Origin: Schoenoplectus triqueter
Lineage: Eukaryota > Streptophyta > Magnoliopsida > Poales > Cyperaceae
Reading direction: 5' to 3'
NCBI GenBank assembly: GCA_964058805.1
Contig: CAXKVV010001395.1
Coordinates: 1-29,566, forward strand
DNA length: 29,566 nucleotides
Shown here: positions 10,682 to 20,564 of the stretch, piece after piece
Position numbering within the stretch: the stretch's first letter is position 1
Layout of the letters: each line of letters starts with the position of its first letter
Program-made: the position numbers and the translations under genes
Notes under the pieces: model-generated
What the model was told of the DNA's origin: nothing
The model's input: the letters and a program-made list of their open reading frames with translations, nothing else
Database searches by the model: none

Positions 10682-11280
10682 GAATGTTGCTTGCATCTTA
10701 AAAAAACACGGCATAATCATGCTCTTAGCGTCCCCATCTATGCCCCACAAAATGTACCACCAAACCATATATCTGTTGCCATTGTAGGTGAATAGTCGTT
10801 GTTTGGTTTAAGTCAATATGTGATTAGTACCTACACGTAACGGTTTTTTTATAATAATTATTCAAATAATTTTAATTTTAATAATAAAAATGATAAAATT
10901 AATGTTTTAAAAATACGAATAACAATGTGTCACTATCAATGACATTATGTAAACATCTCACTACGCGTTTAAACAAAAACGTCACTATTAGTGACGTCTT
11001 TCAATTTTTTTAAATCTCAAGTAGACTTAACCAAACGTCAGTGAAAAAAACATCACTCCTATTGACATCTTTCATTTTTTTTAATAAAAAATTAATTAAA
11101 AAAAATATGCCACTGAAAGCAAAGCACAGCTAATCATATTCTTAAAATTTTAATTTTATCACTTTTATTATTAAAATTAAAATTATTTGAATAATTATAA
11201 TAAAAAATAGCTGTACACGTAATGCTCCATATACTTGTTGAGCCATCCACACTAGCTGCTAATCAAACAAAATCAAGTGA
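10682..11280. repeat. Duplicated segment, copy B (split by a MITE)
   Basis: Second copy of the segment at 9504-9724. The 373-bp element at 10841-11213 interrupts it. Homology to copy A runs from 10682 to about 10840 and resumes at 11223-11280. The duplication therefore came before the insertion. Confidence 0.8.
10841..11213. mobile_element. Mutator-like MITE with long terminal inverted repeats (373 bp)
   Basis: The two ends are near-perfect inverted repeats of about 75 bases (10841-10916 and 11137-11213). They share long identical AT-rich blocks such as aattattcaaataatttt. A perfect 9-bp target duplication TACACGTAA flanks the element at 10832-10840 and 11214-11222, the size typical of Mutator-like elements. 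The inner part carries the 19-base palindrome acgtcactattagtgacgt (10979-10997) and related gtcact/agtgac motifs. No coding capacity, so it would depend on a transposase elsewhere. Confidence 0.88.
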
Positions 11281-11487
11281 TTTTATCTTCCATCAAAGCT
11301 AAAGCTAAGTGCTCTAGATTTGGAAAACTAAAATGGCTAGTGGGTTTAGGATCCATCACCATCAGCACCTGAAACAGCGAAGCGAATCTTAGCCGTTGAT
11401 CTCAGATTGACGAAGATGAAGGGCTAAGATTACCTCCCAAAACCTTAGCCCCTGCAAAACCAAGAAGAAAGCCGGATCCTTCCTCGC

Positions 11488-12822
11488 TCACAAAATTAGA
11501 CCCAACTTCTGGCTGGCCACGTCACACTTAACGGGTGCGAACCCGACCCGACCATTCTCCAAATCATATTCGACCCAAACATTCTGTTGATGGTGATGCC
11601 CGATGACGTAAGCGGATATCGGTAGAAGATCAGAATTTCCGAATGTGAAGCACCAAATGCCATCTCCACCTCTCCTTTCCCCGGGCACCTTGTACAACAA
11701 CCTCTCTCCCGCCACCACCATCTCTGCCCCTTTAAAAACCAGCGCCACCGACGGTATGTAACCCGGTGCCCACTGCCCTTCTGGTACTCTGAAACAGAGA
11801 TCGAAAGCTCCTTGAAAAACATAATCTGCTTCATTCAATGGTGTCAACATTCCTTTTGTTTGGCGCAGAAACTCGGTTTTGAGGATGTCGTATGGTTGGC
11901 CTAAGAGGAATGTGAACTGAGTGCCGGAGTCGACCATTGTTTGACCGGCACCAGTGTGATCGGGCAAGAGGACTGATTCTGGTATCTGCAACTGAGTTGA
12001 TCCCACTCGAATGCCGTCTAACTGTACTGAATACGCGACTCGATCGAAATATGGCAGAGGGAGGGATATTTCAACAAATGGAGTATAATTCAGTGGCAGC
12101 ATGAATGGCAAATTTGTGCTCCCTATTAATAGAACACCTGATGAATCACGGTCAGATATGCAATACGAGAACTGGCGTGTTTCGGTCTGGGACACAAAAG
12201 AGAGGGCCCCACGGTTCATACCCAGTAAGCCGGCGGTTGCCATGGGGTCAGCCGCCGAGTCAAAGGTGGATGCCATACAACCAAAGGTCGTACGGATAGG
12301 CGGAGGAAATGCTGTCATGTCGCCTAATCGAAACAAATCGGATGACAGAGACCCCTCCGATGTTGACGCGTCGGAATAGGAAAGAGCCACGTGGCACTGA
12401 TGGGACGATTGCTCGCACGTTGCAGGTATCGGCAAGTCATGGGCTTTGGAAACGCATGTTGGGGACGAGCAGGCGATGGAAGAGAAAGAGGAGGAGGCAT
12501 TGGGGTTGAAGGAGAGAGGGGATGACGTGGCGCAGCGGAGCCATGAGAGCTCGCTCCCCGTATCGAGAACCACAGTGGCGTTTTGAGGCGGCGTGCCGAC
12601 GGAGAGAGAGACGGTCAAGCTGACATTGTGATGAAACCTGAGCTTGTTTGGAGCGCTGGGGAGGGAGGAAGGCGGGATGGATTGGGTTTTCAGAGGGAAA
12701 ATGAGAGGTCTGGAGTGTGTGTGAGAGTGAGAGAGGTGATTAGGTCTGATAGAAAGAGAGACGGTTGGTTGGAAGAGGAGAATGGCGAGGATGAGAAGGG
12801 GAGCACTAGCAGTAGCAGCCAT
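11488..12822 (-). CDS. Aspartic protease, A1 family, PCS1-like
   Basis: An intronless frame of 444 residues. It starts with a hydrophobic signal-peptide-like segment (residues 5-24). Two catalytic motifs are present: DTGS at 87-90 (Asp87) and DSGT at 298-301 (Asp298). SYSDAS at 148-153 supplies the flap tyrosine, and paired cysteines lie near 97, 118, 123, 136 and 143. The block LRFHHNVSLTVSLSVGTPPQ and the C-terminal YVIGHHHQQNVWVEYDL are hallmarks of the PCS1 (PROMOTION OF CELL SURVIVAL 1) group of atypical aspartic proteases. In Arabidopsis these act in gametophyte and embryo cell survival. It likely cleaves proteins in the secretory system or the ER. Length is normal and no inactivating change is visible. 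The ATG has A at -3 and G at +4. The paralogous assignment within this group is inferred. Confidence 0.93.
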   Translation of the reverse strand: MAATASAPLLILAILLFQPTVSLSIRPNHLSHSHTHSRPLIFPLKTQSIPPSSLPSAPNKLRFHHNVSLTVSLSVGTPPQNATVVLDTGSELSWLRCATSSPLSFNPNASSSFSSIACSSPTCVSKAHDLPIPATCEQSSHQCHVALSYSDASTSEGSLSSDLFRLGDMTAFPPPIRTTFGCMASTFDSAADPMATAGLLGMNRGALSFVSQTETRQFSYCISDRDSSGVLLIGSTNLPFMLPLNYTPFVEISLPLPYFDRVAYSVQLDGIRVGSTQLQIPESVLLPDHTGAGQTMVDSGTQFTFLLGQPYDILKTEFLRQTKGMLTPLNEADYVFQGAFDLCFRVPEGQWAPGYIPSVALVFKGAEMVVAGERLLYKVPGERRGGDGIWCFTFGNSDLLPISAYVIGHHHQQNVWVEYDLENGRVGFAPVKCDVASQKLGLIL

Positions 12823-12844
12823 GATTGTGTAGGTAGTTTCAATT

Positions 12845-12852
12845 TATTTATA
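12845..12852 (-). promoter_or_regulatory. Possible TATA box of the PCS1-like gene
   Basis: On -, TATAAATA lies 23-30 bases before the start codon at 12822. If used at normal spacing, transcription would begin at or just before the ATG, leaving almost no leader. It may therefore lie inside the leader of a longer transcript. Confidence 0.25.
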
Positions 12853-12899
12853 CGAGGGATTTGGGAATGTGTGGGATTCTTTTCCTGCGTCGCGTTGTA

Positions 12900-14600
12900 A
12901 CTTGTAACTTGGTGACAGCGCTTGTCGATCTTTGATTATTTTCCTGTCACGCCCTCGGGAGATTGATATTTGATATCGACTATCCACTATTATTTTGAAT
13001 AAAAGGAGGATTTTATTATTCTGATTTCAACTGGGGATTTTGAGTTCGATATATTTTAAGATTCTAGTTATTAAAAATGTTTTGAGATTTGAATTATTAA
13101 AAATTCAGAATCGTTCGATGGAAAAAGTAGAATCTTACTTTTGATTCAACTAGTCTTCTTTTTTTTATGCTTATTTTCATTCCAATTCTCATGAGTTCAT
13201 TTTTATTATTTTTTCTAAATTTGAAACCTTTACATTATCATCAAATTCTCTCTTTTTAAGTTAGAAATTCCTTACCTTTTTAATCAACTTTCGTATATTT
13301 CGTTGCCTTCTCCCTTTTACTTTGAAAAGATGATCCAGTTTGCAAGCAACCAAAGGACGACTTTAGTTATTAAATTAGAAAAGGATTCTAAACTGAGGAA
13401 CGATCATATCACTGTATCAGTTTTGATTTATTTTGTATTTTCAGAAAAAAAAATAATATCATATTTACTTTTCAACTCTTTTTTATTTCATATTTATTTT
13501 TTAACTCTTTAAATCCTTTCATATTTACCCACATATTCATTAACATATCTAATATATCCTTCAATATTTTATAATCTTTTATATTTATCCTTGCGCACTC
13601 AAATACATATTTAAATTTTCACATTAACCCATCGATAAAATATTCAATTATTAAAATTTTTTTATATATACTCAATAGTAATTTGTGATAATTTATAACT
13701 CTTTAACTTTATATTTATTTATATAATTAAATTTTTTTGGTAGATATTATTTAACTATTTTCCTGACCCAGCCCGTTGGGACCGTTTCATTCTAATTTCG
13801 AGTTAGGTCAAAAAAATTAAATAATGCATGACGAATTAGATTTAAGAAAATTTAAATTTTAGGAATACATAAAAAAATAAAAAAAGTAAAATAATAGATA
13901 TAATTATTTTTTTTATCCTCCTCCATATAATATCATGAATAGCAATGCTCGATCCAAAATCTTGCAAGATGCCCATTGGTAGAGACGATCTGACACCAGC
14001 AATCAGTGGTGGATCTGGAAAAAATATTAAGACTACAAAAAATTACCTACTGTTACCAAATTACCTCATGAATATTCGTAGCCCAATATGAACTTTTTCA
14101 GTTGGAAACAATGATTTTGAGATAAATCAAGCCCATGCAAAAGTTTAGGTTTGCTATGCCTAAATTTGTCCAGGTGTCAATGGATATGGATATGACGGAT
14201 ATATTTTCATTATCATATTTATTTAAAATTATTTTTATCTATATTTTATTTTAACTCAATAAAATTAGACTTATCCATAAATAAATAACGAAATGACAAT
14301 GATAATAATGAACAATAGTAGTAGATTAATTAATTTTGTCACCATTTATAAAAAATCTAAATGCTTTTCTCTCATATAAATACATTTGTATTTTACCAGT
14401 ACGAAATTGAAATATAAATATACAATCATTTTTAACTGGAGTTATATCAAATCAAAGAAATTAAAAAGTAAAAATCTCTTATCGCATTGTGAGTTTGTGA
14501 CTTTGGTTGGGGTTTTTGGATTTGCTCGTAAGATGACTTGATATGATTAGATGGAGGTGAAGTAATGTAAAAGGTGCCTTAAAAGTGATTTCCTCCTGGT
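12900..14600. other. AT-rich intergenic DNA
   Basis: No gene recognised. 13441-13520 has imperfect repeats of 'ttcatatttattttt/aactcttt'. Around 14165-14300 a ggatatggatatgacggatat motif followed by AT-rich DNA resembles one end of the gga-tat elements seen near 19547-20122. Its other end is not clear. Confidence 0.4.
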
Positions 14601-14702
14601 AAAACAAATGAACAAATGGAACATTGTTCCAAAATCCAAACCAAAGAAATGCACTAATACTATGCAGGATAGACACGGTGCCGCCACAAGTCACAAGTCA
14701 CA

Positions 14703-14940
14703 AGAGAACACTTCATTTCACGAGACGAGGAGGCCCTCATTGCCTCACGCCCTCACCTCAACCCTTGTGAGGGCTCATGTCATGTGTAATCTTCATTACA
14801 TTTAAAAATAAGGTACTCTCCAGTCTCCAGCGACAGGGTTTCTTTTCTTTATTATATTATTGATTGATATTGTGGACTTGTGGTACAGGCAGCCATGAAT
14901 TCCAGATTTCCAGAGAGAGCACTTCATTTCACGAGACGAG
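14703..14940. repeat. 27-bp direct repeat, two copies 211 bp apart
   Basis: The motif agaga(a/g)cacttcatttcacg..., 27 bases with one mismatch, occurs at 14703-14729 and 14914-14940. The copies may come from a local duplication. The DNA between them is not clearly repeated. Confidence 0.8.
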
Positions 14941-14987
14941 ACGAGATGGAGATTGGAGCACTTCAAAGATCCCCTATCCGTTAGTTA

Positions 14988-15015
14988 CACAGGGCACAGG
15001 GCACAGGGCACAGGG
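14988..15015. repeat. (CACAGGG)4 minisatellite
   Basis: Four perfect heptamer units. No known role. Confidence 0.92.
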
Positions 15016-15599
15016 CGCGAGCAAACAAGATTTTTTAAGTTTTGAGTTTTGACGTCGTCCCAAAAGGACTTGTGATGATAGAATAAATTTTCCAATTTCA
15101 AGGTAGACAGCTGGAGGATGATGGATGATTAGGGAGGCTTTCAATCGTTGCAATTGGTTGAAGCCTTGAAGCCTCCTGTCCTGTCCCGTCCCCTGTATCA
15201 AACGTGCGTCCCTTTGCTTCTTGCATCTCACGTTTCTTAGCATCAGACCATCAGTCATCACTCGTCAGAGTATACCTTTTCTTTTTTTTTTTTTCTTTTT
15301 TTAAATATATTCTTTCTTTGATTTATTTAAAGTATCATAATCATGGTTGTCAAATTCAATTTAACATACATACTATATACTAGCTAGGATTTGATTCATT
15401 TTTTTAATACAAACACACACCTGCCCCTGCTATAATTGAAGAGAGCATCATCATTCACTTATTTAATTAATAATAATCTTTGTCCTTGTTGTAAAGTCCT
15501 CATCGGAGTAATCGTGGATAGACATAGTTTTTAAAAGTTTAAGGATCAATCTTACGAGAGATTCGGGTTTGAAAAGAATATTTAAAAAGTTAAATTAAA

Positions 15600-16125
15600 A
15601 TGATTTAATTTTTAAGAGGTGGACACAGTACTTGAGAGGCCCGACCCTTATCAGGTCTTTTGGCTTTAAAAACCGGGTAAAAGACGGATAAAAACCGGAT
15701 TTAAAAAAGATTTTTATTAATTTTTAACTATTTTATTATTTTTTCACATTTTTTAAATATAACTAAAATACAACACAAAATATTAAAAAATAATATAAAA
15801 TTTATAACTAGAAAAATAGAATTTTTTAAATATTTTATGATTTTTAGATTTTTAAATACAATTAAAACATAATAGTTTGGAAATGATCAAGTTTGGAAAG
15901 AATTTAAGGATTTGTGAACGATCGAGTTTCATAAGGACTGGACCGAATTTATTAAGGGTTGGATTTGATAAGAACCGGATTGAAATTGCTCGTTTCTCTG
16001 GGATTAAGCCCGACCATTTTCAAATCCAACCCTTACAAGAGGAAAAGGGCGGGCCAGGTTGAAAGAGGCCGGATAAGGGTTGAATTTTTCAACGGGCCGG
16101 CTAGACTGAGTCAAGAACTCGGTTC
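15600..16125. mobile_element. Degenerate fold-back element (approximate ends)
   Basis: The left side has aggcccgacccttatc with repeated aaaaccgg motifs. The right side reads back on - as related cccgttgaa...caacccttatccgg and accgg motifs. The centre is very AT-rich. This resembles old fold-back repeats of plant genomes. I found no target duplication, and the ends are estimates. The frames at 15877-16213 are incidental. Confidence 0.35.
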
Positions 16126-17703
16126 TTATAGACTATGCCTAATTGTGGAGAAATGTTTATGTAGAAACAAAATACCATTTCAATCGCATAACAAGCTCGT
16201 GACAAATATATAGTTTCATAAAAAAAAATTTGGAGTCCTCTGTATAACACATATATGAAAAAATTGACAAATAAAAATATGTCTAAATCTGTTGTATAAG
16301 AAATTGTCAGTAAAAACTACACGGAGATTTAAATTCATGGAGGCTCTTTATGAGTTAACTCAAATTTTTATTTAATCATCATTAAATTTTAATTTATATT
16401 GCGCAATAAATTTTTATTAAATACAAAAAAAAGTTATATATTTTGAGCTTCTTAATGAACATATTGTATACAAAAATATGTATTTTTTGAAAAAAAAATC
16501 TCAAATAAATACAAGAAACTTGAAAAATAGGAATTTTTTATCCTGGATATTAAAAAATTTAGAGAAAATAGTCCTTAAGCCTTTATTTCCAAATAGTTCG
16601 TGCATTAATCATTCCTATATATCTAGCGTTCTCTTCCAAACTCAAACTGCTCTCTCTATTTTGTTTTATCAATTCAATTTTTTTCAGATCTAGATCAAAT
16701 TTCTTATTTTTGGCGATCTCCTGATGATCTCTTTAGCGATCTATTTTCTATCTGACGATCTCTCCAACAACATGTTCCTTCACTCTAATAATCTCTTCTC
16801 TCCCACTCTTTGACGATCTATTTCAGTTCTTCAACAATCTATTTCATCTGTTTAAAGAAGACAAAATATTAAAAAACAAATTCTTCATTTTCAGTTTTTT
16901 CCCGGTAACATCCCAATGTTAGACAATTATCTTGCCCCAAAATCCCACTCCTCTATTTTTTCTCCCAATTCTGAGCAAGTTACAATTAAAAAAGACAGAA
17001 GAGCGAATTAATGTAGTGTTAGAAGAAAAATTATCACACCCATCACGTTTCATTCTAATAAATTCTATTTAACTTCATAAAGTATTTGCAAAACAGTTAG
17101 AAAAATTTAGCTCTCTAATCATTTTGAGATTTACTTTTCAATTTTTCTAATGAAGCTTGTCCATCTTATGAATTATGAATTCTCTTATATTATTTTGTTT
17201 AATAATTTTATTTCATCACCTTTGATCAAGATGTCAATTAAGAGAATTAATCCTTGACAGTCTCTACTAGCATATTTGTTGTTTATTTCAAATGAATTAG
17301 AAGCAAAATTATACAGAGAAACATCATCCTGAAATAAAAACGCTGTCCATACTTGTTGATGAATTTGTCATTTTATCTTGATATTTTTCTTCTGAATTAT
17401 ATATTTTACTTTAATATTGTCGAAGGTGTCTTAAAAATAACAAATTTGCTTAAAAAAATTGATTAATTATATAGGTTAACATCTCAATAATTGATTAATT
17501 TGCATTGATTTTAGAAAATAAGACCTTGATAAAAATATGAAATTTGAAATTCGATATAGTAAACATAATAATTTATTTCAGGAATCTTTCATTATTTTGA
17601 GATTTTCTTGTTATTGAGATCTTAATCCATTAAAATGAAATTATAAATATTTTGTAGAAGAATTATTATTTTATATTTAAATAATAATTTATTATTATAT
17701 GTA
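16126..17703. other. AT-rich intergenic DNA
   Basis: No supportable gene. 16705-16860 carries several loosely repeated gacgatct/gcgatct motifs in C/T-rich DNA. 17030-17700 has the look of a decayed transposon, but no transposase motif can be read in any frame. Confidence 0.4.
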
Positions 17704-17867
17704 TTGACCCCATATTTAAAATTGCTTACTCCGCCCAGCACAAACACTTCTTAAACACAATTACATTAGTAAAAACTTGAGGGTTTTTTTTAGAAGTATT
17801 TTTGACCCACTAAAAAAAGTCGAGGAAACTGAAGATCAGGATGAAGGAATTTTAAATATGGGGTCAA
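17704..17867. repeat. 18-bp perfect inverted repeat spanning 164 bp
   Basis: ttgaccccatatttaaaa at 17704-17721 is exactly the reverse complement of 17850-17867. Weaker pairing continues inward for about 12 bases, giving arms near 30 bases. The DNA between has no recognised content. It ends 91 bases before the tRNA-Leu gene. It may be the remnant of a small DNA element. Confidence 0.75.
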
Positions 17868-17958
17868 AAAAAAGCTTTTGCAATTTGCAGGCCAGCATGT
17901 TTATTCTGTGGAATTCCGAATTAGTTTCTAGTGGACATATGTTTTTAAAATTAAGAAA

Positions 17959-18039
17959 GTCAAGATGGCCGAGTTGGTCTAAGGCGCCAGTTTCAGGTAC
18001 TGGTCCGAAAGGGCATGGGTTCGAATCCCATTCTTGACA
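17959..18039 (+). tRNA. tRNA-Leu (anticodon CAG)
   Basis: Eighty-one bases fold as a class II tRNA. The acceptor stem GTCAAGA (17959-17965) pairs with TCTTGAC (18032-18038), followed by discriminator A at 18039. The anticodon stem CCAGT/ACTGG encloses loop TTCAGGT with anticodon CAG at 17994-17996. A long variable arm follows, then a T arm with GGTTCGAATCC, which also serves as the pol III B box. The A box is TGGCCGAGTTGG. CCA is not encoded, as in eukaryotic nuclear genes, and there is no intron. It decodes CUG leucine codons. Confidence 0.95.
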
Positions 18040-18041
18040 GC

Positions 18042-18050
18042 TTTTTTTTT
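18042..18050 (+). terminator. RNA polymerase III terminator (T9)
   Basis: Nine T residues start three bases after the tRNA-Leu 3' end, the standard pol III stop signal. Confidence 0.88.
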
Positions 18051-18586
18051 ATCCGAATCTCGATCTTGCGAACTTCCACTATCTTTTTTTTTTACTGTCA
18101 ACTTGAAAGGATCACGGTTATAACTTATAATCTGTTTATACAAAATTAAAAGGCATGTATGAAAATCGGTTCAGGCTAGTTATTACCCCTGTAAGAATCT
18201 CCTGAAATTTTCCTCAACGTTTTGTCACTATGTACATAATTGATATAAAAAACTCTACCATCAACTATAATACAATTAAGAGATCTGAACCTTTCTTTTG
18301 AGATAAACATGGTGTCTAAGTTATTCAACTTAAAGGTTAGAAAGAGATATGAACATTTTAAGTGATTGGGAATCATTTTTATGAACGTCGAATGTTCAAG
18401 ATATGGGCGAATAAAAGTTCTGAAATCATGTAGAAAATACACTACTTATTTTTTCATTAAAAATATAGGAAAAATTACAAAAATTCACGTTAGAACAAAA
18501 GATTGCACTAATTCAATATAACGTAAATATCCATAGTAATTATTAGTTAACATACATAATGAGACTATGGTGCATTGTAATACACA

Positions 18587-18945
18587 GATGCATCCATGCA
18601 TTACCTAAAAATCTCAAAAATTGCATCCATGCATTACCTAAAAATCTCAAAATTTAAATAAAAGATGGTTGATCCGAACCATTCAATATGATGTCCATAT
18701 CAAATTATATATTTTTTGAACTTATTTTGCTATTTTTTTGGATGTGGTAAAAATCGTTAACATTAGACGATCTAGAATTTTTAAATCAGGCAATTTTCTC
18801 CTTATCCAAAAAAATAGTAAAAATTTTCAAAAAATATAAAATTTGCTAGCTAGTAGAGTTTGATATGAAGATCATATTTAACGGTTCAGATCGACCATTT
18901 TTTTAAAAAATTTTGAGATTGTGAGGTAATGCACGGGTGCATTAG
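18587..18945. mobile_element. Fold-back MITE with ~140-bp inverted arms
   Basis: The left arm (18587-18744) and the reverse complement of the right arm (18803-18945) align over nearly their whole length. Shared blocks include tgcattacct, aatctcaaaatt, atggt(t/c)gatc(c/t)gaacc and ctatttttttggat. The centre is only about 60 bases. The left terminus carries a perfect 33-bp tandem duplication (18590-18622 and 18623-18655) of the arm end. No coding capacity. I could not define a target duplication, so the superfamily is open. Confidence 0.75.
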
Positions 18946-19546
18946 TCAAAATAATTAATTATGATATGTAGTGAAAATTTTTGCATTTAAAAATCATTAT
19001 ATGTAGTACATCAGCATAATATACATTATGTTAGTTATGAACATAAGCACAAATTCCGTTCGAACTCATATAATAATTCAAATAGCACGAGTTCTTAATT
19101 AATAACTGATTACTAACAGATGGTATTTTCTTTAATTAATCATATATAATTCAATATATATTTGATTTAAGAAATAAAATATGATTATCGGAATGCAATC
19201 ATATATAATGCATGTAATTTCAATACAACTATTTGTTTATTAATTGTTGTTTTGGACAATTTGTTTTACTTTTATCCAATATATTTTAAAGTGTCATTTA
19301 TTTTGCTTACAAATTACGAATATTTTTTTTTGAAAAAGAACAAATTACGAATATATTAGTAAAGAAATAAATAAAAATTGTAAATATATTTTTTTAACTT
19401 TAAAGTTTAAAAATAAATAAATAAATATTTCAGTATTTATAATTAATACTAATTATAGTTACCTAAAGGCTAAAGCTGATAAGTGATAAAATAAAAAAAA
19501 ATGCAAAAAAAAATGATGCAAGCGAATATGTTAAGTTGTTAAGTGG
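18946..19546. other. AT-rich intergenic DNA
   Basis: Very AT-rich. No gene, RNA gene or defined element seen. Confidence 0.5.
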
Positions 19547-20122
19547 CTGTCAAATGGTAGGGTATGGTACATATGGAGGTATTTTCATATTCATATTCAT
19601 TAAACAAAAAAATTATCCATACTTTATTTTTATCCATTAAAAAAAGTTCTACTCGTATCCTACCCTTATCCGTTAAGAATTTCGGATAACAAACGTGTAA
19701 CTGTAGATAATAGATAAAATAAAAATTATTCAGTAAAAAAATTGTATGATTTAGATAAATAAATAACATTAAATAAATATACTAATAAAGTACAATGATA
19801 ATTTACGTTTTAGATATAATAAAAATCATATATTTTTTATATATCAATTGTCATTAAAAATATATACTAATTACTATATATGTAATTATATAAGTTAACT
19901 ATATATATTTATTAAAAATATAAAATATTTATATTTATATATATTTATATAATGTATCTAATGGATAACGAATAACGAAAATCTCTTATCCATATTCATA
20001 CACAATAAGTTAATGAAATTTATTCATATCCAATAACTTAATAAAAATAAAAATTTATTTATATCCGTGTTATCGGATATGATATAAGTCGGATAAACAA
20101 TAAAAAAAGATACCATTAACAG
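19547..20122. mobile_element. Possible terminal-inverted-repeat element with ggata/tatcc motifs
   Basis: The left end ctgtcaaatggta (19547) resembles the reverse complement of the right end, ctgttaatggta (ending 20122). Both halves contain ggataac/ttatcc and catattcat motifs around an AT-rich core. No target duplication was found. The 76-codon frame on - (19769-19539) is incidental. Confidence 0.4.
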
Positions 20123-20131
20123 TCCCCGTTA

Positions 20132-20192
20132 GAATTGAGATTCACTGTTGCGCAATACGGTGTTGCGCAACAGTGAATATGAATTGAGATTC
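20132..20192. repeat. 15-bp palindrome arms flanked by a 12-bp direct repeat
   Basis: ttcactgttgcgcaa (20141-20155) and its exact reverse complement (20163-20177) are separated by seven bases (tacggtg). The direct repeat gaattgagattc stands on both sides, at 20132-20143 and 20181-20192. The layout resembles a tiny inserted hairpin with its target duplication. Confidence 0.85.
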
Positions 20193-20559
20193 TCCTCATC
20201 TCTCCTAACTTCGCCTCCTCAAGTGATATGCATAAAGCGACAAAAACATATCGCAGTGACTAAAAATCGGTCTGATTCCTTCGTCGCGCAAGAGAAGGAT
20301 TTTCATCTTTGTTGCTTGCTTCTAGTCCAGAGTCCAGCTGCACCCAGTTCCATTCAGTTCTTTCTTCTCCCAGAAACGCCTCAAAATTATTTCAATCTCT
20401 CAAATTAGAAGGCGTCGTCTCGATTTCAACCACTAATTTGAGAGAAATGACAGGAAACTCGCTTATATTTTTCCCACTTAATGCATGCATATATAAGTCA
20501 GGTTTATTAATCCCCCAACTCACAGTTAGCTACACAGTTATACTGGCGGTATAGTATTA
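20193..20559. other. Non-AT-rich stretch left of the retrotransposon
   Basis: This stretch has more even composition than its left flank. It has gcatgcatatataag near 20483-20497, a TATA-like sequence preceded by an RY-type CATGCA motif, about 70 bases before the retrotransposon. The short frames (20148-20408, 20309-20554) show no domain. It could be a promoter or old exon separated from its downstream part by the insertion. That is a guess. Confidence 0.25.
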
Positions 20560-20564
20560 GTATA

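Larger units (their letters stand above)
14601..15270. other. GC-richer intergenic patch without an identifiable gene
   Basis: More GC than its surroundings and carrying small frames on both strands, none of which I recognise. The longest (15261 to 14974 on -, 95 codons) crosses a minisatellite and shows no domain. It could be a decayed gene or a regulatory region. I assign no function. Confidence 0.3.

Noticed and set aside
12101..12900. Frames on + opposite the aspartic protease
   Set aside because: They are antisense shadows of the PCS1-like gene and have no domain.
14988..15015. Short regular repeats considered as a CRISPR-like array
   Set aside because: The heptamer units have no spacers and the sequence is a plant nuclear genome.
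14974..15261. 95-codon frame on -
   Set aside because: It crosses the (CACAGGG)4 minisatellite, has no recognisable domain and lacks supporting gene context.
17030..17740. Possible decayed hAT transposase remnant
   Set aside because: The text style around 17700 recalls ends of such elements, but no frame gives a recognisable transposase motif.
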